From positions 1 through 39,459 of the forward strand of contig CAYSAG010000011.1 in assembly GCA_964428935.1 (NCBI GenBank): a DNA stretch of 39,459 bases, read 5' to 3'. A program made the position numbers and the translations under genes. The notes beneath the pieces are model-generated. The model had not been told where the DNA came from. It saw only the letters and a program-made list of their open reading frames with translations, and did not search any database. Source of the stretch: JAADHY01 sp964428935 (GTDB lineage: Bacteria > Planctomycetota > Planctomycetia > Planctomycetales > Planctomycetaceae). Positions 23,733 through 32,200 of this stretch are shown here, piece by piece (within the stretch, counting starts at the first letter, position 1; each line of letters opens with the position of its first letter).

Positions 23733-26219
23733 TCAGTCCCAGCTTCCGGGCGCTGGCGGAGCGAGCACGGGCGGACGGCCGAACGGGAGCAGCGGTCGAC
23801 CCAACCCGGCGGCCGGACCGGGCACGACAAACCCCGGCGGCGGGACCACGACGGCCGGAACCGGCGTCCCGGGCTCGACGTAAACCTCCACCGTTTCCGG
23901 CTCCGCCCTTTCCGGCGGCCGCGCTCGTTGCACCCTCCTCGGCCGCTGGTCGGAAACGACGGCAGCCGGCGAGCGGGCCGGCACCGAGCGAGCAGCCTCG
24001 GGCGAGCTGCTTTTCGCCCCCGCCCGTTGCGGCTCGGACCAGCGAGCCGGGTAGTCGGGCGGAGGCGGCACGACCGACGGGACGCCGAGCGAGCGGCCCG
24101 CCGGCTGGTCCTCGCGTGGTTGGAGCTTCGGCCCGACGGGTCTCGGGGAACCGGCCGACGGAGCAGCGCCGTCCGTTCGGACGGAACCGGACGCCGGAAC
24201 GGACGGAGCCGTCTGCGCGGACGGCGCGGCGGGCGTCGGCGGCGCGGCGGGCGCGGACGAACCGGAGCGAACGGACGGCTCGGCCGCCGCGTCAGGCTTC
24301 ACGCCGGCGGGCGTCGCGGGCGGTCTCGGGACGACAGCCTGGGAACGTTCCAACGCCGACGGCCACGGTTGGACCGTGCCCGACAACGTCGCCGGGGCGG
24401 CACCTTCGGGACGGGTGCTCCGGGACCGGTCGGCGGCTGGTGAGCGGCCGACGGTCTGTGCGTCGTTCGCGCTGGACACGCTGGCGGGCGCCTCCGCGGT
24501 TGCGGCTCGTCCGCCGTCGGTCGACGCGGCCGGAACACCCGCAGGGGCCTGCGGGGCTCGCGGCCGAGGCGGTGCCGCGTCGTCCGGTTCGGCACGCTCT
24601 GGCTGGGGCGTCGGGCTGACGGGGCTGAGCGTCACCGAGTGGTCGCCCAGCTCAATGCGCACGACCTGCAGCCAGTGACGTGGTCGTGTGTTGGTCACCG
24701 TTCGGACGGAAAAGGGGCTCCAGCGGCCGGCCGTCTGAGCGGCCGACGGCCGAGCTAGCTCGATTCGCACCGTCGGCGTCGAGGGAAAATGCAACAGCAG
24801 GGTGGCCTGAGTCAGGCGTTCCCACTGAGGACGCAGGTCGCTGCCGAACTCGCCGACGCGCGGGAACCGGACCCGCCACTGCTCGCCGCTCCAGTCGCCT
24901 CGGGCGGCCGTGAATTGTTGACCGCCTAGGACGAGCGTCATTCGAGCGTTTTGCAGTTGCCAGTTGGACGTGGCGACCAGGACGAAGTCGTCCGGTCCGA
25001 AGTGGAGGTCGGCAAAGCCGTAGAGGGACGAGCGGAGGTGCTCACGCACCGTCTCGGGCAGCCGACCGCCCAGCTTCTCGGCGGACTTCAGCAGGAACAC
25101 CACCGGAGTTTGCTCGACCGTTTCGCGGTCGCTGAGCAGGGCGGCCAGCTTTTCCAGCTTGTCCCACTTCAGGTACAGGGCCAGCAGAGCCAGACGGCTC
25201 TGGCTTTCCTCCATTCCCACGTCGAGGTTTCGCAAAATGGCGTCTTCCGCTTCGGCGACCAGTCCGTGGCGCTGGAGAATGTAGGCACACATGAGATTGG
25301 CTTGCCAGACGTCGGTCGAGTAGCGCAGGGCTTCGCGGGCCGTCTCGACCGCTTCGGGCTGCTCCAAGTACTCCTGAATCATGGCCAGGTTGGCCATGGC
25401 CGCGGCCAGCATGTCGTCCTTGCGGAAGTGGCCGGCGGCCAGGTCGGCCAGTCGCTGGTAGGTGTCGGCGGCCGCGTAGAGCTGCCCGAGAGCCTGTTGC
25501 GTGCGAGCCACATGGTACCAGTACGGCGGGTAACACTCCATGAACGGTTCCATTCGCTTCAGCACGCGCAGTCGCACGGCCAAGTCGCGTTCCTGCAGCG
25601 CCTGTTCGAGCCGGTCCAGGTCGTCGCCGCGGACCAACCACCGGTCGGGAATGTTGCGTTTCTTGGCCACTCGCCAGAACGTGTCGAGGAACTGCGACGA
25701 CTTGTTCATGACCCCGTTGATTCGCTGACGTTCGACCTTCCACACGTCCAGGTCACGTCGCAGTCCCAGGTCGCGGTAGTCCCACCAACTGTTGACGCCC
25801 GTGCGCAACGCGCTGACAAACTGCCCCGTGGCGATTTGCCCGGCCAGAATGAAAACGCTCAGTCCCAATTGCCGCTGCAGCGTGCGCCGGTACTGGTCTT
25901 TGAAGAACTCTTTCTCCCGCTCGGCAATTTGAATTTGGTTGATTTCGTCGAGCACGGCCGAGTAGAGCTGAATGACCTCCGGGTCGTCAATCATGGTCAG
26001 GTCGAGGTTGTTGAGGATTTTTTCCTCTTCCTCGATGAGCACGCGCTTCGACTGGTACTTGCGGATTCGGTGGAAGGAGGCTCGGCAGTAATTCAAAGCC
26101 ACGGCGGCTGCGCGGTCGCGGCTGTCTGGGCCGGCGTTGTCCGCGCGCGCCGAGACGCGAACGGTCGCCAGACTCCACCCGACCGCAGCCAGCAGCAAGC
26201 CGCGAAGCAGCGTTGTCAT
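23733..26219 (-). CDS. Exported protein of unknown function with helical-repeat N-terminal region and Pro/Ala-rich tail
   Basis: This 828-residue protein starts with a signal peptide (MTTLLRGLLLAAVGWSLATV, likely cleaved after SARA). Residues about 30-400 are mostly helical with TPR-like pairs (YWYHVARTQQALGQLYAAAD; MANLAMIQEYLEQPEAVETA). Residues about 400-535 look like beta structure with repeated charged strands. From about 538 to the end it is low complexity, rich in Pro, Ala, Arg and Ser, and probably disordered. I do not recognise the family. The ATG at 26219 follows GGGAGA. It lies between the GH94 gene and the acidic HTH gene on the same strand. A periplasmic or surface scaffold role is possible; nothing in the sequence proves it. 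The tail could span the periplasm. Confidence 0.75.
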   Translation of the reverse strand: MTTLLRGLLLAAVGWSLATVRVSARADNAGPDSRDRAAAVALNYCRASFHRIRKYQSKRVLIEEEEKILNNLDLTMIDDPEVIQLYSAVLDEINQIQIAEREKEFFKDQYRRTLQRQLGLSVFILAGQIATGQFVSALRTGVNSWWDYRDLGLRRDLDVWKVERQRINGVMNKSSQFLDTFWRVAKKRNIPDRWLVRGDDLDRLEQALQERDLAVRLRVLKRMEPFMECYPPYWYHVARTQQALGQLYAAADTYQRLADLAAGHFRKDDMLAAAMANLAMIQEYLEQPEAVETAREALRYSTDVWQANLMCAYILQRHGLVAEAEDAILRNLDVGMEESQSRLALLALYLKWDKLEKLAALLSDRETVEQTPVVFLLKSAEKLGGRLPETVREHLRSSLYGFADLHFGPDDFVLVATSNWQLQNARMTLVLGGQQFTAARGDWSGEQWRVRFPRVGEFGSDLRPQWERLTQATLLLHFPSTPTVRIELARPSAAQTAGRWSPFSVRTVTNTRPRHWLQVVRIELGDHSVTLSPVSPTPQPERAEPDDAAPPRPRAPQAPAGVPAASTDGGRAATAEAPASVSSANDAQTVGRSPAADRSRSTRPEGAAPATLSGTVQPWPSALERSQAVVPRPPATPAGVKPDAAAEPSVRSGSSAPAAPPTPAAPSAQTAPSVPASGSVRTDGAAPSAGSPRPVGPKLQPREDQPAGRSLGVPSVVPPPPDYPARWSEPQRAGAKSSSPEAARSVPARSPAAVVSDQRPRRVQRARPPERAEPETVEVYVEPGTPVPAVVVPPPGFVVPGPAAGLGRPLLPFGRPPVLAPPAPGSWD

Positions 26220-26596
26220 TCTGCGTCTCCCTGGTGTCGTGCCTCCGCGCCAGCGTCCACCGCAACCGCCCGGCGGTTGGTCGGCCGAAGGGACGGACAC
26301 ACGAGCCGGTTGCTGGCGCACAACGTCCCCTTCAGCAAAGTGCCCGACTCCTTCAGAGCAAACTTACCGCGCCGGTGGACCGGGAGAAGGCGGAAAAGTG
26401 AGGGGAGCGGGGCTTGCCGCGCGGGTCGTTCGGACCAAGCCGGCGGCGCAAAGTGCAACGGCGGGTCAGCCGGCGCCGGCGGAGCGAACGGTGTGTTTGG
26501 CACGACTGTCCGGGCCGTCACAAGACGACCCGGACGTGCCGTCCGCAGCGTGTCGCCGGCCGGGCGAGCCGTGGAGCAAGAACGTCGGAGAGCCGA
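26220..26596. other. 377-bp intergenic region
   Basis: This lies between the GH94 gene stop and the start of the exported repeat protein. Apart from the RBS next to 26219 I see no promoter, terminator or gene here. Confidence 0.5.
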
Positions 26597-28960
26597 CTAC
26601 TCCAAGACCGCCACGACATGAATCTGGTCGGCCGTCGGGGGTGGAACCAAATTGCCTTCCAGCGGGCGGCCGTCGACCACCAGTCGCCGGACGCCGCGGT
26701 TCTTGCCGTGTGGGTTCTCCACCGTCACGCGCACACGGCAGCCACGGAAAGGCCGAATCAGCTCGAAGCCCTTCCACTCAGCCGGAATGCACGGGTCAAT
26801 TCGCAGCCCGTCCAGCTCGGCTCTCACACCCAACAGCCAGTTGACCACGGCGTACTGCATCCACGACGACGTCCCGGTCAACCAGTGGTGGAAGCCCTGT
26901 CCGGCCAGGTTGGTTTCCGGCCCGGCGACGAACTGGCAGTAAACGTACGGCTCCATTCGGTACTCGGGCCGTTGCTCCGCTCGCCGCACCGGGTCGGCTT
27001 TGCAGAACAGCTGCCAAGCCCGCTCCGCTCGACCCAGCATCAGCTCGGCGACCAGGCAAAAGGCCATGGCGTGCGAGAAGACAGCGCCGTTTTCCTTGAC
27101 GCCCGGCGGGAAGCAAGAAATCAGTCCCACGTGTGGGTCGTACTGCGAGTAGGGCGGGGCGAGGCAGCGAATGCCGTAGGGCGTGTCGAGCTCACGGTGG
27201 ACCGTGTCCATGCACGTCAGCAGTCGCTGGCGCGGACTGGTTTCGGCCAGCACGGCCCAGACTTGCGGGTTCAAGTAGAGGCTTCCCTCGCGGTTCTGAC
27301 GGCCGCCAATGACCGTGCCGTCGTCGTGGAAGGCTCGAACGAACCGGTCGCCGTCCCAGCATTGTTCGTTCAAGATTCGGCACAGACGCCGACGGTGCTC
27401 CAGCCACTGGTCCGCCAGCTCGCCTTGGCCGACCAACCGGGCCAGCGTGGCCGCGTTCCGAAGCGAGAAGGCCAGAAACTGTCCCAGAAAGACCGACTCG
27501 CCGCGTCCTTGGCCGCCCAGTCCGTCCAAGGCATCGTTCCAGTCGCCGAAGTGAATGAGCGGCAGTCCGCGGGGACCGACGTCGCGGAGCGACCGTTCCA
27601 GGCCACGGCGAATGTGGTCCAATAGTGTTGCTTCTCCGCCGTCGGCGAACGGCACCGGTTGCAGAACAATGGAGCGGTCGCCGGTTTCCCGAACGTACTG
27701 CAGCACGGGCAGGGACAGCCAGAGCGGCAAGTCCGACTTCTCCGACCGTTCCGGCGGTAGGTCGATGTACGGAGCGCGGTGGCTGGCGCTGCCGTCGGAA
27801 AACTGGAACCGGGCCAGCCGCAGAATCATTTCTTTGGCCCGTTCCGGCTCCAACAAGCACAGACCGAACGCGTCCTGCAACGCGTCGCGGAAACCGGGAC
27901 TTCCGTCCGACGCGTGGTAGTACGACGGTGCGGACGACAGGAGCGACTTGATCAGAATCTGGTACAGGGTCCAGCCGCCGTGTAGGAGGTTGAGGGAGCG
28001 GTCGGGCGAGTTCAGGCGGAGGCGTCGGACCCGGCCGAGCCAGTGCTGGCGGGCTTCGGCCCGAAGCTGCTCCAGGCGGCCCCCGTCTTGCAGTGTCTCG
28101 GCCGCGGCCCGGACCTGCTCTCGAGGTGCCACACCCGTGACCAAGTGCCAGCACGCCTCCTGTCCCGGCTGCAGCTCCACCGTCCACTGCGGCACGCACA
28201 CGCTGTCCACACCCCACAGCTCGCTGCCGTGGCCGGGACGACTGGTGGGCGAGTGGAGCGCCAGCGGCTCGCTCAAGTCATGGTACCGGCCAATGAACTC
28301 TTCCTTGTCCAGCCAGAAGAAGTCGGGGCGACGCGTGGAGCAGCAGAAGACGGCGTACGGCCACGGCCGGTTGGCTCGCTGACCACGCAGTCCCCAAACC
28401 AACTTTTCTCCCACCACGACACCGTCGCGCACCGTCAACCGTTTGAAGAAGCAGTCGAACCGACGAGCGACCGGGTCGACCAGGCTGTTGCCGAGAAGCC
28501 ATTCCTGGTACGCCAAGATTCGCAGCGTGCGGCCGGACTGGCCGACGTTGCGAAACCGGAGACACCAGACTTCGCAGTCGAAGGGAAGCGGTACGAAGAA
28601 TTCGACCGACGCCTCCACGCCGTCGCACGTGGACTGAATCTCGGTGACGCCGAACCCGTGGCGACACCGGAACTGGTCGAGCGGCCGGCGAGAGGGGCTG
28701 CCGCCCACGTTCCAGTACTCGCCGGTGAGCACGTCTTGAATGAAAATGAAACGGCCCGGGCGGTCGTTCAACAGCAAGTCTTGCTCGCGCCGTGTCACCA
28801 CGTGGTGGGACGGGTCCAACAGGAAGCTGAACCCTCCGCCGGTCTGACTGACCAACGCGAAGTAGCGTGAGTTGGTCAAGTAGTTGACCCACGGCCGCGG
28901 CGGGTACGGCGTGTGGAGAACGAATTCGCTTCCGTCTTCCGTAAAGGTCCACTCGGTCAT
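26597..28960 (-). CDS. GH94-type glycoside phosphorylase (cellobiose/chitobiose phosphorylase-like)
   Basis: This 787-residue protein has the layout of GH94 enzymes, formerly glycosyltransferase family 36, which cleave beta-glucosidic bonds with phosphate or run the reverse synthesis. The N-terminal beta-sandwich (about 1-290) starts with TPYPPRPWVNYLTNSRYFAL. The (alpha/alpha)6 barrel shows SDGSPGFRDALQDAFG (351-366) and FGDWNDALDG (471-480), where the aspartate of the WND box is the usual general acid. LYLNPQVWAVLAE and TSSWMQYAVVNWLLGV are further family blocks. There is no signal peptide, so it acts in the cytoplasm. The ATG at 28960 has GAGGA upstream. Substrate choice (cellobiose, chitobiose, cellodextrin or other) cannot be fixed from the sequence. 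Length is normal. Confidence 0.92.
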   Translation of the reverse strand: MTEWTFTEDGSEFVLHTPYPPRPWVNYLTNSRYFALVSQTGGGFSFLLDPSHHVVTRREQDLLLNDRPGRFIFIQDVLTGEYWNVGGSPSRRPLDQFRCRHGFGVTEIQSTCDGVEASVEFFVPLPFDCEVWCLRFRNVGQSGRTLRILAYQEWLLGNSLVDPVARRFDCFFKRLTVRDGVVVGEKLVWGLRGQRANRPWPYAVFCCSTRRPDFFWLDKEEFIGRYHDLSEPLALHSPTSRPGHGSELWGVDSVCVPQWTVELQPGQEACWHLVTGVAPREQVRAAAETLQDGGRLEQLRAEARQHWLGRVRRLRLNSPDRSLNLLHGGWTLYQILIKSLLSSAPSYYHASDGSPGFRDALQDAFGLCLLEPERAKEMILRLARFQFSDGSASHRAPYIDLPPERSEKSDLPLWLSLPVLQYVRETGDRSIVLQPVPFADGGEATLLDHIRRGLERSLRDVGPRGLPLIHFGDWNDALDGLGGQGRGESVFLGQFLAFSLRNAATLARLVGQGELADQWLEHRRRLCRILNEQCWDGDRFVRAFHDDGTVIGGRQNREGSLYLNPQVWAVLAETSPRQRLLTCMDTVHRELDTPYGIRCLAPPYSQYDPHVGLISCFPPGVKENGAVFSHAMAFCLVAELMLGRAERAWQLFCKADPVRRAEQRPEYRMEPYVYCQFVAGPETNLAGQGFHHWLTGTSSWMQYAVVNWLLGVRAELDGLRIDPCIPAEWKGFELIRPFRGCRVRVTVENPHGKNRGVRRLVVDGRPLEGNLVPPPTADQIHVVAVLE

Positions 28961-29274
28961 GGCTCAATCCTCGTCTGTCCCGACAGTCGGCGGCAGCAGT
29001 GTAGCGGAAGCGGGCGGTCGTGGGTACTGGACCGCCAGGCCAGGCCGAACCGGCTCGAAGCGAGCCGGACGAGAGGGGACAGCGGCGGGCCGCGGGCGTC
29101 GAGTTGGAAGGCGGTCGGCCGAGACAGCGGGACGGCGCAGCAGGTCGACCGCCCGAGCCGCGCGTCCGCCTCGCAACCGGTCTCGGCGCAAAAAAGAAGG
29201 ACCGCCGCTCACCCCGCAACAAGCGACGGCCCAAGACCCTGAGTTCAGTCAATCGTCAGGGGGTCTTTCCGAGG
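28961..29274. other. 314-bp intergenic region with the secretin terminator
   Basis: This lies between the secretin stop and the GH94 start, both on the minus strand. It contains the terminator at 29189-29229 and a weak hairpin (29236-29270, AAGACC/GGTCTT type). A TACACT near 29000 is too lonely to be called a promoter. Confidence 0.55.
29189..29229 (-). terminator. Rho-independent terminator of the secretin gene
   Basis: On the minus strand CCGTCGC (29223-29229) pairs with GCGGCGG (29202-29208, one G-U) around a 14-nt loop and is followed by TCCTTCTTTTTT. It lies about 45 bp after the secretin stop codon. Confidence 0.65.
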
Positions 29275-32200
29275 TTACTCACCCAGTCCGAGGAGCTCTT
29301 CCTCCTCTTCCAGGATGACAATTCTGGGCGTGACCATCAGCATCAGGCTGACCGTTTCTCGGCCGACGCCCGTGTTCTTGAACAGCCGACTGATGTACGG
29401 AATCTTGTTCAAGATGGGCACGCCGGCCATGTTGCGTCCTTCGCGGAGTTTCTTGACACCGCCGAGCAGGACGGTGCCGCCGTCGGGCACGCTGACGGTG
29501 GTCGTGACCAGCACGACTTCCTGAATGGGCTGCTGGACGGTCACGGTGACTCCGGCCTGCTGGTTTTGCCCGCCGCCGATGCCGCCGGTGCCGCCGGTGC
29601 CAACACCGCCGGTTCGCTGGCCGCCACCGCCGGCGACTTGGAATTGGGCTTGCGTAGCCCGTCGGGTGCGGCGAGGCAGAATCAGCGGTGAGCTGGAAGC
29701 GACGGGCCGGACGACGGTGCCGGACGGGACGCTGAACAGACCCAGGCCGCCGCCAAAGCCGCCAAGGCCCAGACCGCTGCCAAAGCCGCCCAGGCCGCCG
29801 CCGAAGCCGCCCAGGCCGCCACCGAAGCCACCCAGACCACCACCGAAGCCGCCCAAGCCGCCGCCGAAGCCTCCGAGGCCACCACCGCCGAAGGCGCCCT
29901 GTCCACCAGACAGGAACGAGAAGGTCTGCACGTCGGTGATCGTGGTGAAGGAGGGTGTGACGGTGAGCCGGACGTACCGGCGGTCGGCCGAGATGACGGC
30001 CTGCACCGACATGAACACACCGTCGGTCAGAAGCGTGATTTGCGGCGTGAACCCGACCGAGAACGCTCCCACCGTCGGAATCAAGCTGGTCACGAACGGC
30101 CGGGCGACGGTGTCCGTCACGGTCGCAAACTGGCCGTTGAACAGAGTGACCTTCGGGGCGAACATGATGTTGCTTCGTTCGTCCCCCTGAGCCGCCTGGA
30201 TGAAGAAGAACGTCTCGATGTCGCTCAGGATCGCCAAGCCCATCTGCAAACCGGCGTCCGGGTTGAAGTTGCCGAAGTCGGGCACACCGATCTCGAACGA
30301 GCCTTGCCGGAACGCCACGTCCAGGTCTTGAGTGAACTGTCCTGGCGAGGCCAGACCGATGATTGTGTGCTTCGGGTAGCTGTCCCGTTCGGTCAGCTCT
30401 CGAGCCGGAGGCGGCGTGAACCAGAAGGTTTGCTGCTGCTGTTGCTGACCACCGCCACCGCCCTGCTGCTGCTGACCGCCGATGACCGAGCCGAACGGCG
30501 GTAAGGGGTTGCCCGGACCTTGCGTCTGGCCACCGCCACCGCCGGCACCTCCACCACCGCCACCGGTTCCACCCGAGAAATCGGGTCCACCGATGGTGTC
30601 CTGGACGTCGAAGTCGAAGTCGATGCCGATCCGTTCGAAGAACGTGTCCGAGACGGTGATGAAGCGGACTTCGATGGTCACCTGGAGGTCCTGCAGTCGG
30701 CGGAGCTGTTCCAGCAGGTCGCGAATTTCCTCGTGCACCTGCTGCGTCTGTCGAATGACCAAGCTCAATGTCGACTCGAACGGCTTGATCGTTCCTTCGC
30801 CGCCGACCTCTTCCCACGAATCGGGTTCAATGGTCGAGACAATCAGGTCCGACAGCGTGTCGAAGTCGACGGCCATGCCGCCGCCGGAGAGCTGCACGTT
30901 CGGCTGGCCGGCCGGCTGCCACGGGTTGTACATGGCTGGAGCGGCCGCGGCTCCGTTGACCTGGAACTGCCCGTTGGCCACCTGCATGCCTCCGTAAGGG
31001 GGCACACTCATTGCCCCACCCGGGTACGCGTACGGTGGCACTGCACCGCCGGTCATTTGCGGGTTCCCCAAGAGCGTGCCGTTGGGCAGCGAGAAGTTCG
31101 GAACCGGAATGACCAGGTCGGCCACCGGGTAGGTGCGAGTGACCAGTTCGCCACGCTGCCGCATCTGGCTGGTGATCTTCAGCACTTCGTCGTCGATGGT
31201 GTAAGCCAGATTCAGCGGCTCCAGCATCAGGTTCAGGCAGCTCTTCAGCCGAATGCCGTCGACGTCAATGGTGACCGGTGTGGTCGAGGTCACTCCTTCC
31301 TCTTGCAGCCCCAGCGTGTCGAGCACAATGTTGATGTCGGCGACGGTTCGGATGTAGTCGATGACGTCACGCAGGGGCGCGTTTTCGAAGTGCAGCGAAA
31401 TCGGCTTGTTCAAGCTCTCTTCGATGCGTTTTTCTTCCTCGGTCCGAATGTGAGCGTCGATGCCGTAGCGGCTGCGACGCCGTTTCGAAAGCTCTTCCCA
31501 GTCGCTGCCGAACCGCAGCGGGTGTCGGTCGTCGAACGGAATGGCCGATTCTTCCACCGAGGCCAATTGGTCCCAGAAACCTTGTTCCTTGCGGTCCTTC
31601 AGGTCCTCGTTGAAGGCGATTCGGCGAGCGAACCGAGCCTTCCACTTCATGGTTTCGGCGACCGGGTTGTGCGGGTCGAGCTCCTTGGCCTGCTTGGCCA
31701 CCACTTCCGCCTCGGCGAAGCGGTTCTGCTTCATCAGTTCGTTGAACTGCTCCACTAGCTTCGCAAATTCCTGCTCGACCCGGACGCGGTGTTCCTGTTC
31801 CCGTCGAATGGCGGCCTCGATTTCCTGGTTGCGTTTCTGCAGATCGACGATCGGCTGCCGCTGCTTCATGAATGCCTGAATGGAGGCCCTGGTCTTTTGC
31901 AGCGAGGCCAGCAGTGGAGCGACGGTCTGCTTGTCCAAGTCGCTGCCCTCCACCGTGGCCATGGCCTCGTCCAGCACCTGCAGAGCTTTCTGCGGGTCCT
32001 GTTCTTTCAACCGTTCGGCCCGGAAAATGGCGTTGAGCGTTTCACTGCGGAGCCGGTCGAACTTCAACGCCTGCTGCTCCGTGGCCACCTGCAACGGGTT
32101 TTCCTCGTAGCCGGGGTTCGGCGTTGGGAGCACCAACGGACCGGTCTGGCTGCTGGCCAACGACTGCCGGCTCGGCTGACGCGGTGCCAACTCGGTCAAG

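Noticed and set aside
29740..29895. Possible intergenic minisatellite
   Set aside because: The 21-nt period is in frame with the secretin gene and encodes GGFGGGL, so it is coding.
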